A stretch of 64,000 bases of DNA from Methanobacterium paludis (lineage in GTDB: Archaea > Methanobacteriota > Methanobacteria > Methanobacteriales > Methanobacteriaceae): contig NC_015574.1 of the NCBI RefSeq assembly GCF_000214725.1, positions 372,001 through 436,000 of the forward strand, written 5' to 3'. The notes under the pieces are model-generated. The model made no database searches and had not been told where the DNA came from. It saw only the letters and a program-made list of their open reading frames with translations. Shown piece by piece: positions 54,899 through 64,000 of the stretch. The number at the start of each line of letters is the position of its first letter. Position 1 is the stretch's first letter. The translations under genes were made by a program, and so were the position numbers.

Positions 54899-55423
54899 AT
54901 GAGATGTGAAAACTGTGGATCTGAAGTTAGAAAGGGCGAAAAGTACTGTCCTAGCTGTGGGATGGAACTTATTGTATCAGATTACAAACCTCGGCACAAA
55001 CAAGATTATAAGCCTAATTACAAGCTAAAGTCTAAATCAGACTATAAACCGGATTATAAACAAGATAAATCGGATTATCGGTCAAGATCTAAATCAGATT
55101 ATAAACAAGATTATAAATCAGATTACCAGCCAAAATCTAAGTCTGACTACAAACCACTGAAGAATAGGTATATTAAAGGGGAATATCCTGAAAGAGATTA
55201 TGATGATTATGAAGACATTCCAGATAGGTTTGATAACAAGTTTGAACGCTCTAAAAATAAAAGATATGAACGTAGAAACTATGACGAGTATGAACCAGAT
55301 TATGAGGTTCAAGGTAAGAAGAAGTCTGGATGGAAGGGTCCTATAATTCTTTTCTTGATCATGGCTCTGCTTTTTGGATTTTTAATAGGATTTATCCTCT
55401 TTTCAAAGAGCATCCAGTCGTGA
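54899..55423 (+). CDS. Zinc-ribbon protein with repetitive linker and C-terminal membrane anchor
   Basis: This 174-residue protein starts with a zinc ribbon (MRCENCGSEVRKGEKYCPSCGMEL). A low-complexity linker follows (about 27-120) rich in Y, D, K, S and P, with repeated SDYKP, QDYK and SKSDY units, then more charged residues. A single membrane helix (PIILFLIMALLFGFLIGFIL) lies at the C-terminus, so it is a tail-anchored protein with the ribbon in the cytoplasm. Such zinc-ribbon membrane proteins are common in Methanobacterium; function unknown. A G-rich ribosome binding site (AGTGG) is weak. Confidence 0.75.
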   Translation: MRCENCGSEVRKGEKYCPSCGMELIVSDYKPRHKQDYKPNYKLKSKSDYKPDYKQDKSDYRSRSKSDYKQDYKSDYQPKSKSDYKPLKNRYIKGEYPERDYDDYEDIPDRFDNKFERSKNKRYERRNYDEYEPDYEVQGKKKSGWKGPIILFLIMALLFGFLIGFILFSKSIQS

Positions 55424-55506
55424 GCACTTGGAATAGCTGTAAATAAAATCAGTGTGAAGTTTCTAAAGGGTTCAGAGATGGTTTTGAGGTAAAATAAATA
55501 TCGTTC

Positions 55507-56046
55507 ATGATGATATTGAACATCCTTATAACAGGAAAGCCAGGAATTGGTAAAACAACAGTTTTAAACAGGGTTAAAGAAGCAGTTGAAGATCTAAGCC
55601 ACAGCGTGGGTGGAGTCACCTGCCTGGAAATAAGGGAAAATGGTAGAAGAGTTGGCTTCAATATAGTAGATGTTTCAAACGATAAAAAAGGTATGCTGGC
55701 CCATGTGAAATGTGAAGGTCCGCATGTTGGTAAATATGGGGTGAATTTAAAGGATTTAAATGAAATAGGAGTTCCTGCCATAGAAAATGCTGTAAAAAGC
55801 TCTGATTATATATTTATAGATGAAATAGCCCCTATGGAACTCCACAGTAAACATTTTTGCAGTGCAGTGGAAGCTGCCATGGACAGCAAGAAGCCGGTTA
55901 TTGCAGTGATACACAAAAGATCCGGGCATCCATTTGTATCTAAAATAAAGGCAAGAGATGACGTATCTATTTTTGAGGTTACACATGAAAACAGGGATTT
56001 TCTGGATGAAGAAATTTTAGAAATTTTAGAAAATTTAACGATTTAA
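55507..56046 (+). CDS. THEP1-type nucleoside-triphosphatase
   Basis: This 179-residue P-loop NTPase shows Walker A ITGKPGIGKTT (8-18), RENGRRVGFNIVDV, DYIFIDEIAPMELHS (Walker B, about 100-114) and VIAVIHKRSGHPFVS. This is the THEP1/NTPCR family, which hydrolyses NTPs with broad specificity. Its cellular role is open; in vertebrates it is a cancer-related nucleotidase. The gene stands alone. Confidence 0.92.
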   Translation: MMILNILITGKPGIGKTTVLNRVKEAVEDLSHSVGGVTCLEIRENGRRVGFNIVDVSNDKKGMLAHVKCEGPHVGKYGVNLKDLNEIGVPAIENAVKSSDYIFIDEIAPMELHSKHFCSAVEAAMDSKKPVIAVIHKRSGHPFVSKIKARDDVSIFEVTHENRDFLDEEILEILENLTI

Positions 56047-56312
56047 TTATTTAAATTTATATTTTAAAGATATAATATTTTTAATCAGGTTTTTACTAGT
56101 TTTTAAAGTTTAGACTCCTACTTTCACGTCAATATAATTTTTAAAACGATTAAAAATTTAGTTTTGGAAGTGGAATTAGGCTAGTTTGAATAAACTTTAA
56201 AATAAAAGGAATCTTAAAAATAAAAAAAACACATGGAGACAAAAAAAGGAAGAGAAATTTTATTGATTATCCATTTGTTTAAGCTACATGAGATATGAAA
56301 TCGAATTCATGG

Positions 56313-57569
56313 TTAGCATTCATTTAAAATAAATTCACCATTTTCAATCCTTTTTGTGAGTTCAGCCACAAGTTCGCGCGCCCTTTTGATATCGGACTGT
56401 CTGCAGACTATTGGTAATTCAATGGAACGATCCTTGATTTCAAACTGCACGCTTCCAGATTCCATTGTGAAAGCAGCGTTAGGACAGGAGTATGCACACA
56501 TTCCACATCCAAAACATCTTCGGGTATTTAATGTATCACTGTAAGCGCCGGTTGGACACCTTTCACGCACTATACAAACATCACAGTTCAAACATCTCTC
56601 AGGATGGTAAACTGGCCTCTCATCAGCACCGCCCCAGACATCATCATAGTCTGTGAAACCTAAAACATTGTGCCGTCCACGTATATCTGTAACTGGCAGT
56701 TTTATATCCTTATTTTGAATGAAAGTTTCCTTCAAGATTTCATCGTCAAGAACAGGGATTGCAGCAGCCACACTGTCAAAGACTTCAGGACCGGCACCTG
56801 TCTTGAAACCACCGAGATAATGAGTATCCATATCTTTCATATCTGCTGTTATCATCATGTTGGGTTTCTCATCGCTGCTTCGGGTTCCACGACCTATGAC
56901 ATATCCTTCGGCCCCATTTAAAAGCACCTTTGAACCTGCACATATGGTTTTCATGATTGGATCGTTTTGTAATGGGTTCAACTCTCCGCAGCCTGAGAAT
57001 GTGAATCCTTTAAATGGACCTTCAAGGTCTATGGCATTGAATATGGATGAAACAGGTTTATCTGTTGGATTTACAAATGAGTTATAATTTTTAAAGGCCA
57101 GCCTCGTCCCGATCATCTGGGCTGTACCTATATCCTCAATGTTGACTGTGGATTTTATTTTCTCGCCGTTTGTTGATTCGACCTCAACTTCGATATCCTT
57201 TCCACTCACAATATCCTTGAATAAAAATCCTCCGCCGTACCTATTCCCATGTATGCTGTGGGATGTCCCGTAAACAATCATATCGACGGATCCAAGCCAC
57301 TCATTGGGGCAGGGTCCTGGAAATCCAGGTACGCCATTTAAAAGAACACTTTTTGCCTTCTTGAACGCTCCAGGTTCTGCTACAGGGACATGGAATATTG
57401 CAGCGGTTCCAGACATTATTCCGCAGGTTCCGGTGGTTATTACATCCACATCTTCAGCTTTTGGTTTGTTGCCTTCTCTTACAAGCTTTGATACTTCTTC
57501 TGCTGTGAGTACGGTTGCTTCTCCATCTTTGATCTTATTGTTTATCTCTTCTATGGTACGGATTTTCAT
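56313..57569 (-). CDS. DUF39-ferredoxin protein (methanogenesis marker 16), sulfur transfer for homocysteine
   Basis: This 418-residue protein has an N-terminal DUF39 domain (about 1-315; TGTCGIMSGTAAIFHVPVAEPG, GFTFSGCGELNPLQNDP) and a C-terminal ferredoxin domain with two CX2CX2C-type motifs (CLNCDVCIVRERCP and CFGCGMCAYSCP). In Methanosarcina the split DUF39 and ferredoxin proteins form homocysteine from aspartate semialdehyde and sulfide. The fused form here is the marker-16 type. It probably supplies methionine-path sulfur. The start ATG 57569 is preceded by GGAG-like bases. Confidence 0.92.
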   Translation of the reverse strand: MKIRTIEEINNKIKDGEATVLTAEEVSKLVREGNKPKAEDVDVITTGTCGIMSGTAAIFHVPVAEPGAFKKAKSVLLNGVPGFPGPCPNEWLGSVDMIVYGTSHSIHGNRYGGGFLFKDIVSGKDIEVEVESTNGEKIKSTVNIEDIGTAQMIGTRLAFKNYNSFVNPTDKPVSSIFNAIDLEGPFKGFTFSGCGELNPLQNDPIMKTICAGSKVLLNGAEGYVIGRGTRSSDEKPNMMITADMKDMDTHYLGGFKTGAGPEVFDSVAAAIPVLDDEILKETFIQNKDIKLPVTDIRGRHNVLGFTDYDDVWGGADERPVYHPERCLNCDVCIVRERCPTGAYSDTLNTRRCFGCGMCAYSCPNAAFTMESGSVQFEIKDRSIELPIVCRQSDIKRARELVAELTKRIENGEFILNEC

Positions 57570-57824
57570 ATTTTTTCTCCGGGTTATCCTTGGATTATAA
57601 ACTTATTTCCTGTAAAATTTGATATAAGAACTGTGTATTAATTTTATTAACAATTGTTTATTTCTATTCCTATTAAATTTTGATTGTAAAAATCTGTTTA
57701 AAATCTGTTTTTTTATAAAATTTTTCAAAAATAACAAAATTAGGTAAAAAATTTAGAATATGTAAATGAGGAATTGGTAAAAAGTAAGAATGGAATTAAC
57801 TAAAAAAGAGAAAAATGGTTTAGA

Positions 57825-60602
57825 TCAGCTGATGATTTTTTTTACAGCCTCAAAAGCATAATCCAGTGCGTCATCTATTTTATCAGGGTTTCTGCCTGCA
57901 CCCTGGGCAAGGTTTGGTCTTCCACCGCCTCCACCTCCAAGTATCGCGGCTGCACCTTTTATGATCTCATTCATCTTCACACCCCTACCTATGGCATTCT
58001 TGGAGGAAGCCCCAACGATCTTGCCAGCATTGTTTCCAGCTATAACTACATCAATGCCATCTTCATTTTCTGTAAGGTCTGTCGCGATCTTGATGAGTTC
58101 GCCCATGTCAGCATCTATGGCTTGTCTTAAAACTGTTAGATCTCCGATCTTTTCAGCTTTGTCACCTAGACTTCCCATTTTTAGGGTAGCAATCTGGTCT
58201 TGAAATCGGTTGATCTCGTTTTTAAATGATTTCCATTCTGTAAAGAATCTTTCACATGTTTTTGGAAGCTGTTCTGCTTCGACCTTGAAGATGGTGCTGC
58301 TTTCTTTTAGAAGGTCATCATTTCTCTGGGCTGCCTCAACTGCTGCCTCTCCAGCTGAAAACACAATTCTTTCAACTCCATCCTGGATTCTTTCGGTTCT
58401 GGTTAACTTTATAAGACCGATGTCACCTGTGCGATCAACGTGGGTACCGGCACAGGCCTGCACATCCACATCACCAATTTTAACGGTCCTTATATTATTC
58501 CCTGGAACAACACCGCCCTGATAAAGAATGAAACCATATTTCCTTTCTGCTTCTGTTCTGTTCATCCATTTTACACTTACAGGAATGTTTTCCATCACCA
58601 GTTGGTTTGCAATTAACTCAATTTTTTGGAGTTCATGGTTATCAATTCTTTTGTAGTGTGAAAGGTCGATCCTTGACTTTTTAACACCTTTTTGAGCTCC
58701 TGCCTGCCAGATATGTTCTCCAAGCACACGGCGTGCTGCTGCAACCACAAGATGGGTTGCAGTATGGTTTCTTGCAAGTGAAATACGTCGGTTCCAGTTG
58801 ATTTCACCTTTAACTTGTGATCCAATGTGGGATTTTAACGCTTCAATATCTTTTTTATCTAACCTGTGTAAAACCACATTTTGAACCTTTTCAGCGTGAA
58901 GAACCCTGAATTTTCCAGTTTCATTCTTTTCAGATTCTTGAAGTTTGGATTTGTGAGTTTCATTCTTTTCAGTTTCATGAATTCCCGATCCCGAAAGTTC
59001 TAAAAATCCAACATCAGATGGTTGACCTCCACCTTCAGGATAGAACACAGTTCTGTCTAATATGACATTGTTCTCGTGGAATCCAAGTATTTTGGCAATG
59101 AACTCTGTTTTTTCAGGTTCATCGTAGAACATGAGCTTTGTATCAGGGAAATCCAGTTCTAACTGGAATTTTTCTTCTGAAGCTTCTTCTTCGTGTTCTG
59201 CTGCTACAAGTGTGTAGAAGTTATCAGGAACATTTGCCTTAAAGTTTGAAGCCTCTGCAATCTCTCCAATGGTTTCAGGAGGAATTCCATGGGAATCGTA
59301 GAGTTTTATAAGCATGTCAACGGGCATTTCATTCTTATTTTCTTTTTTAAGGTATTTTATACTCTTTTTAACCAGTTGTCTTCCTTTTTGGATGGTTTTG
59401 TGGTAGCGGGATTCTTCTAGGTCGATGACTCGAAGAATATGATCCTGACTGTGTTTTATCTCAGGATAAGTTTTTGAAAGGAAGTCCAACTGCATGTTCA
59501 TAATGTCAGAGAGTGATTCTTCTAGTTCAAGGTCCTTCATGAAACGGATTGTCCTTCGAAGCACAAGTCTTGCGAGGTATCCTTCTTTAACGTTTGATGG
59601 TATGACTCCGTCTGCAAGCATGAAGCCCAGACATCTAGTATGGTCTGCAATAACGTATACTGCTTCCATCGGTTCTGTGGCTTTTTTAAGTTCTTCAACT
59701 GAAATTTCCAGCCTGTCAGCAACCCTGGAACGCAGTACTTTGAGGTCTGCAATATCTTCTATGTCCATCATTCCTGCAACGCGGGCATTTTCTCCAAGGA
59801 TGTGTTCGTCAAGTTCCACTCCAGATATGTCCTTAAGCTGGTCTATTACAGGTCCAAATGATGCATCATAGGCTGTGGGAGTGCCCTGTGATATCCATGC
59901 GAACCTTTCGAGGCCGTAACCTGTGTCAACTATCTTCAATGGAATTTCTTTAAGTCCTTCAGGTGTTGTTTTGTACTGTATGAAAACCAGTGTTGCAAGT
60001 TCCACACCACGGACACATATCTCGTAACAAGGGCCTTCATTTCCTCCACCTTTCCACCATGATTCTATGTAACTTATTTCCCTTGGATCTATCCCTATAT
60101 GTTTAATGAAGTCATGGCAATACTTTATTGTCTCGTCTTTCCAGTAAACCTGGTTATCAGAAGAGTTAAAAGCGTGGTGTGCACCCATTGTGAAACAGGT
60201 CATGTGTCTTCCAGTACGGCCGACGTTGTCCACATCGTTGAGTCTGATTGATGGTTGGGCAATTACAAGGGGGTTTGCAGGTGGTTCAACTTGGCCTGAG
60301 GTTACCCACGGCTGGAAGTTGTAGATGGATGCACCTACAAGAAAAACATCATTTCGCCATCGTTTTGCAAGTACGGGGTATCTTTTTATGGGTGTATGGC
60401 CGTTTTTCTGGAAGAATTTTGTGAATTCTTTCTGAATTCCGTAGAGGTCGTATTTATGGGAAGTTGCAGGGTTCCCTATAAAACTATATTCATCACAGGG
60501 TGCATCTCCACAGGTATCTTTATCTCCTATTGACCAAAATTCGTTTCCACATTTTTTACAGGTTTTCTTTGTAAATCCGAGTTCTTCAAGCTGACGAGAC
60601 AT
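57825..60602 (-). CDS. alaS: Alanyl-tRNA synthetase, archaeal type
   Basis: This roughly 925-residue enzyme charges tRNA-Ala. It starts MSRQLEELGFTKKTCKKCG with an archaeal zinc-binding N-terminal extension, then the class II aminoacylation domain and the editing domain with HTATHLVVAAARRVL (HxxxH) and CAGTHVDRTGDIG. It ends with the GGGGGGRPNLAQGAGRNPDKID DHHA1 region. A 13-residue repeat (NETHKSKLQESEK and NETGKFRV) near residues 545-575 is an unusual insertion. I favour ATG 60602 over the TTG at 60614 because it matches the family start MS.QLEELGF. Confidence 0.95.
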   Translation of the reverse strand: MSRQLEELGFTKKTCKKCGNEFWSIGDKDTCGDAPCDEYSFIGNPATSHKYDLYGIQKEFTKFFQKNGHTPIKRYPVLAKRWRNDVFLVGASIYNFQPWVTSGQVEPPANPLVIAQPSIRLNDVDNVGRTGRHMTCFTMGAHHAFNSSDNQVYWKDETIKYCHDFIKHIGIDPREISYIESWWKGGGNEGPCYEICVRGVELATLVFIQYKTTPEGLKEIPLKIVDTGYGLERFAWISQGTPTAYDASFGPVIDQLKDISGVELDEHILGENARVAGMMDIEDIADLKVLRSRVADRLEISVEELKKATEPMEAVYVIADHTRCLGFMLADGVIPSNVKEGYLARLVLRRTIRFMKDLELEESLSDIMNMQLDFLSKTYPEIKHSQDHILRVIDLEESRYHKTIQKGRQLVKKSIKYLKKENKNEMPVDMLIKLYDSHGIPPETIGEIAEASNFKANVPDNFYTLVAAEHEEEASEEKFQLELDFPDTKLMFYDEPEKTEFIAKILGFHENNVILDRTVFYPEGGGQPSDVGFLELSGSGIHETEKNETHKSKLQESEKNETGKFRVLHAEKVQNVVLHRLDKKDIEALKSHIGSQVKGEINWNRRISLARNHTATHLVVAAARRVLGEHIWQAGAQKGVKKSRIDLSHYKRIDNHELQKIELIANQLVMENIPVSVKWMNRTEAERKYGFILYQGGVVPGNNIRTVKIGDVDVQACAGTHVDRTGDIGLIKLTRTERIQDGVERIVFSAGEAAVEAAQRNDDLLKESSTIFKVEAEQLPKTCERFFTEWKSFKNEINRFQDQIATLKMGSLGDKAEKIGDLTVLRQAIDADMGELIKIATDLTENEDGIDVVIAGNNAGKIVGASSKNAIGRGVKMNEIIKGAAAILGGGGGGRPNLAQGAGRNPDKIDDALDYAFEAVKKIIS

Positions 60603-61010
60603 GGTAATCATCAAATAAATTTTTTTTTAAATTATTCTAAATAATCAAATAAATATTTCCTAAAATGATCGAAAAAAATCTGAATCAAATTATTTCAACA
60701 CTTATTTAACTTTAAAAAGTTTTTTTAGAGCTTTTAATTGATCCAAACTTTGAATTCACTCAAAAGTTCTATTATAATCCTATTGTATCAAATTTTTTAA
60801 TTTATTAAAAATATCATTTAATATTTCTTTTAATTTTAATGTTTAAAGGATAATTACAGTTTATAATAAACATAATTTAAATAGTTTTAAATTTTTAAAA
60901 TTAAGATTTAATTTACATATCTTAATTATCTTTAATCTCAATTATCTTTATTGATAAACAGAATATGTAACTAATTATGTACTTAAACTTAATATTTAGG
61001 AGGTTTATTC
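60603..61010. other. Divergent promoter region between alaS and metallophosphoesterase
   Basis: These about 408 bases are very AT-rich (long T and A runs). Both promoters must lie here. AGGAGG (60998-61003) just before the metallophosphoesterase start is its ribosome binding site. No hairpin or repeat stands out. Confidence 0.45.
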
Positions 61011-62621
61011 TTGGATTCTAAGAGTATAACTAGATCATTTTTGAGTGTAAAAACAGATATTCCTTTCTCAGATAAACGGGAAGATCCATCAGTTATTGAT
61101 CCTACAGGGCGTATAAAGATAATTTTCAGTGATGGTTTGGATACAAGCACTATCTCAGATGGGATAAAACTTTATAAAGTTAAATCTGATTGGGAGGAAG
61201 TGGAAGAGAATGTTATAGTGAATCTTGATGAGAATTCACCATCCATTGTTTATATCAATAAATCTGACAGGACAAAATTTGCTGAAGGTAAAGAATATAA
61301 ACTTTCTATAACTGATAAAGTAAAATCTTCAAGGGGAATATCTTTAAAAGAAGAATTTACAAATTATTTTGCTGTAGATTATTTATTTAATCTTGATTCA
61401 GAGGGTATTTTAGATTTAAATAAAAAAAGAACGTTGATGGTCTGTATAAGTGATATTCATTTAGGTGCAAACGACAGTTATGCTGAGATTAACGGGAACC
61501 GAGATGCTTTGGTTAACTTTTTAAATCAAGTTCGAATTTCACCAAATGTAAAAGAATTGGTTATAGCTGGTGATTTGATTGATGAGTGGTTTGTTCCAAT
61601 GAATTTAGACACATTTAATGGAAAAACACAGTTGGACTTCGTAAAATCAGTAGCTTTTAACAATAAACCCGTAATAGATGCTTTTAATAATATAATAAAA
61701 GAAGGCAAAGTAAAGGTGACATATGTACCTGGAAACCATGATTTATTGATAAATTCAGAAGATATTCAAAGTATTATGCCCGGAATATCTGAGGCTCGTG
61801 ATGTGAGGGGTTTAGGAGCGTATACTCCTCCTGATTTTCCGGAAGTTGTCATTGAACACGGACATAGATACAATTTTTATTGTGCCCCGGATTATTCCAA
61901 CCAGTCTTTAACCCAAACAGATTCCATACTCCCTCCAGGATATTTCTTTACAAGAATGGCAACCAGCTCTGTTATACAAGGCCGCCCTGAATTAAATGTT
62001 ACCTTTCCTCCTGTTGAGAAAAAGGAGATGGACGCGGTTCAATTTCTTTATTTCCTTTATTGGACTGTTTGGAAAGGTCTTATTACAGATTTTCCTGTAA
62101 AAGAAGGACTTGATGAAAAAGTCATAAACACGGGGATCGATGGATTCAGCGACTTTTATGCCATAAATGATGTTTTACCATATCAAAACTCAGAGAATGA
62201 TTATATTGATGTTAATTTATATAATGGGATTATTGAAACTTGGGATGAAAGACAAAATAAAAATTTAGTTTCTGTTAAAATTCCTACCGACGAAGCAGTC
62301 TTGAAAGGGGCTTTTGCAAGTCATCTTGATGACCAATCATCTGTTCAATTCTTTGACAATCCTAATTCTGATAAGAGAATTGTTATATTTGGACATTCTC
62401 ATGAGGCACGTGTTATAACGTCTTTCAATGGAAAACAAGAAAAAAACGTCTATGTAAATTCCGGTACATGGATAGATAAAAATAAATGTACTATGACATT
62501 TGTGGTCATTATACCTCCAAAAAGCGAAGATTCAACTCCCGTTTATGTAAATCTGTATCAATACTCTCCACGGGGGAATATTAAAAAATTGGATTCTCAA
62601 GCACTCACAGATATGAAATAA
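61011..62621 (+). CDS. Metallophosphoesterase with N-terminal Ig-like domain
   Basis: This 536-residue protein opens with about 120 residues resembling a bacterial Ig-like (Big_5-like) strand fold (DPTGRIKIIFSDGLDTSTI, KEYKLSITDKVKSSRG). It then has a calcineurin-like phosphoesterase core: ISDIHLGAND (D-x-H, about 146-155), IAGDLIDEW (GD), YVPGNHDLLI (GNHD, about 238-247), IEHGHRYNF and GHSHEARV. No signal peptide is visible, so it is probably cytoplasmic. The substrate is unknown. TTG 61011 follows AGGAGG by 7 bases. Confidence 0.87.
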   Translation: MDSKSITRSFLSVKTDIPFSDKREDPSVIDPTGRIKIIFSDGLDTSTISDGIKLYKVKSDWEEVEENVIVNLDENSPSIVYINKSDRTKFAEGKEYKLSITDKVKSSRGISLKEEFTNYFAVDYLFNLDSEGILDLNKKRTLMVCISDIHLGANDSYAEINGNRDALVNFLNQVRISPNVKELVIAGDLIDEWFVPMNLDTFNGKTQLDFVKSVAFNNKPVIDAFNNIIKEGKVKVTYVPGNHDLLINSEDIQSIMPGISEARDVRGLGAYTPPDFPEVVIEHGHRYNFYCAPDYSNQSLTQTDSILPPGYFFTRMATSSVIQGRPELNVTFPPVEKKEMDAVQFLYFLYWTVWKGLITDFPVKEGLDEKVINTGIDGFSDFYAINDVLPYQNSENDYIDVNLYNGIIETWDERQNKNLVSVKIPTDEAVLKGAFASHLDDQSSVQFFDNPNSDKRIVIFGHSHEARVITSFNGKQEKNVYVNSGTWIDKNKCTMTFVVIIPPKSEDSTPVYVNLYQYSPRGNIKKLDSQALTDMK

Positions 62622-62899
62622 TTTTATTTATTTTAGATTTTAATTATATTTTTTACTTATCTTCTTAACTTATTCTTAATTTTTAAAATTAGAATGTCAT
62701 CAAATATGGAATAAAATTAAAAATGCAATTAAAAATGAAGTTTTAAAATTAGAAATTAATCCAAAAATTAATACTTTTTTTTAAAGTCAAATAAAGAAAT
62801 CTAATATTATATATTAGATTCTTAAATTCCTGACTTTTGGAACTATTGAATAGTCCAATATAATTTCCCGATTGAAAAAAGGTAGGGAAAAGAAAAAAT

Positions 62900-63205
62900 T
62901 TAACCGAAGAGAGCGCCGAGACCGGCTGCTGCTTCTTCTTCTTTTTCTTCTTCGGATTCTTCCTCTTCTTCCTCTTCTTCAGCGGCTGCTGCAGGTGCTG
63001 CGGCTGCTGCAGGTGCTGCGGCTGCTGCTACAGCTGTTTTTTCTATAGCTTCTTCTATGTCCACATCTTCGAGTGCTGCGATTAATGCTTTAACCCTTGC
63101 ATCGTCTGCTTCTGCGCCTGCTGCTTCTAATACTTTTTTTACGTTTCCTTCGTTAATTTCCTGACCTGCTGTGTGCAATAACATTGCTGCGTATATATAC
63201 TCCAT
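62900..63205 (-). CDS. rpl12: Ribosomal protein L12 (P1-type)
   Basis: This 101-residue acidic stalk protein has the archaeal P1 plan: an N-terminal helical dimerisation part (MEYIYAAMLLHTAGQEINEGN), an alanine-rich hinge (AAAAAPAAAAAPAAAAEEEE) and the conserved end EEEAAAGLGALFG, which is shared with L10. It recruits translation factors to the ribosome. It lies just downstream of rpl10. Confidence 0.95.
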   Translation of the reverse strand: MEYIYAAMLLHTAGQEINEGNVKKVLEAAGAEADDARVKALIAALEDVDIEEAIEKTAVAAAAAPAAAAAPAAAAEEEEEEEESEEEKEEEAAAGLGALFG

Positions 63206-63266
63206 ATGATCACCTCAAATTTCTAAACTTTTTAAACTACTTAAATTTATTAAATTCTGTTCAACG

Positions 63267-64000
63267 TTAACCGAAAAGAGCTCCAAGTCCTGCTGCTGCA
63301 TCTTCTTCTTTCTCTTCTTCGGATTCTTCATCTTCGTTGTCTTTTGGTTCTTCTTTGTCTTTTTTGGCTTCAACCGAAGTTGCCTGTGAGCTTAACTTTT
63401 CTTGAAGTTCCTCATCGACTGCATCTGCATTTTTAGCTGATACTTCACCTGCAACTGCAAGCATCTGTGAATATGCTTTTGCAAGTAAAAGTTCCCTGGT
63501 TTTTGATGTAAGTATCTCTGCATTTAGTGCCAGGTTCATTGCTTTTGAATGTGCGTTCTGCAGTATGTACGGTGTGGATTTCTCTGTGAATATCACGGCG
63601 TTTACTGATAGGTTTAATGCCTGTGTAAAGGCTTTCTGTATATCTGATAATGTTTTCTCTTCGTCAATTGTTAAGAGATCAGATGTGTAAACTGTTTGAT
63701 CTTCATAAGCAGCTATGAGGTCGATTCCAACTTCCATTGGATGGATATCAAGCCTTGTGAGTATGCTCGCGATCTCCCTTGAGATCTCGTCTCCCTCAGC
63801 AACTACTGTTTTATCCTTGGTTATAACTATTTTGCCCTTATCGATCTTTGCAGGTATACCTACTTTCTGAAGCTCACCAAGTATGGGTCCTGGTTTGAAT
63901 GCTGTATCACCCTTGGGCACTACAATGTCAAATGGTGCTGTGCTTCCAGGTTTTGCAGGAGCTTCTGTTTTACTCTCTTCAAGAATTTTGTAGAGCTTGA
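63267..64000 (-). CDS. rpl10: Ribosomal protein L10 (P0-type), 5' end cut by window
   Basis: The frame is open to the window edge: before the MPKGDTAFKPGPILGELQKVG segment it continues upstream with KILEESKTEAPAKPGSTAPF. About 244 residues are visible out of the roughly 330 usual for an archaeal P0. The C-terminal tail ESEEEKEEDAAAGLGALFG matches L12. P0 anchors L12 dimers to the large subunit. The gene starts outside the window to the right. Confidence 0.95.
   Translation of the reverse strand, partial: KLYKILEESKTEAPAKPGSTAPFDIVVPKGDTAFKPGPILGELQKVGIPAKIDKGKIVITKDKTVVAEGDEISREIASILTRLDIHPMEVGIDLIAAYEDQTVYTSDLLTIDEEKTLSDIQKAFTQALNLSVNAVIFTEKSTPYILQNAHSKAMNLALNAEILTSKTRELLLAKAYSQMLAVAGEVSAKNADAVDEELQEKLSSQATSVEAKKDKEEPKDNEDEESEEEKEEDAAAGLGALFG

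Overview
The window comes from an AT-rich methanogenic archaeon, almost certainly a Methanobacterium or close relative. Support comes from archaeal ribosomal proteins (S3Ae, L40e, L12, L10), an archaeal AlaS, geranylgeranylglyceryl phosphate synthase, Tsr3, a methanogenesis-marker-16 type DUF39-ferredoxin protein, HypD and a Mur-ligase of the pseudomurein type. Intergenic regions are very AT-rich, and most genes carry strong Shine-Dalgarno sequences (GGAGG, GGTGA).

Layout. 1-5.8 kb: a cut MFS transporter, a DUF523/DUF1722 protein, BioY with a DUF1284 partner, a 14-TM drug exporter and a small membrane protein. 6-13.4 kb is an accessory stretch: an orphan sensor histidine kinase, a bacterial-looking trio (VOC protein plus two AHSA1 proteins), a frameshifted alpha/beta hydrolase, an EVE-domain protein and a HEAT-repeat protein. 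13.4-19.5 kb: UspA and a DASS transporter, long non-coding stretches, then a roughly 350-base segment with many nested perfect stems just before a MacB/LolD-type ABC transporter. 19.9-25.4 kb: an ADP-forming acyl-CoA synthetase, small membrane proteins and an ASCH-TPR fusion. 25.7-33.9 kb is a leftward housekeeping block: an NrdG-like activase, hisC, a gamma-carbonic-anhydrase-like protein, glmU-like, glmM-like, apgM, DUF92 and rps3ae. Together glmM and glmU would make UDP-GlcNAc, and rps3ae-DUF92-apgM-glmM is tightly packed.

34-40.4 kb: flavodoxin, NifX-like protein, methyltransferase, iron-sulfur flavoprotein, a DUF2178/XRE regulator pair with palindromic operator candidates, a CPBP protease, DUF116 and a small zinc-ribbon gene. 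40.7-50 kb: a ChlI/ChlD chelatase-type ATPase, the Tsr3-L40e-GGGP synthase cluster, DUF169 and a leftward group with a nucleotidyltransferase, a VanW-like anchored protein and a Mur ligase. 50-64 kb: hypD, phosphoglycolate phosphatase, PmbA/TldD, a frameshifted radical SAM gene, a membrane-anchored zinc-ribbon protein, THEP1 NTPase, DUF39-ferredoxin protein, alaS, a metallophosphoesterase with an Ig-like N-terminus, and rpl12/rpl10 (the latter cut by the window edge).

Main points for a second look: the structured RNA candidate at 17.35-17.69 kb; a diverged repeat shared by two non-coding regions; two genes whose conserved N-termini can only be reached by AUU or AUA start codons placed behind strong ribosome binding sites; two frameshifted genes; and short tandem duplications recurring both in promoter regions and inside genes.
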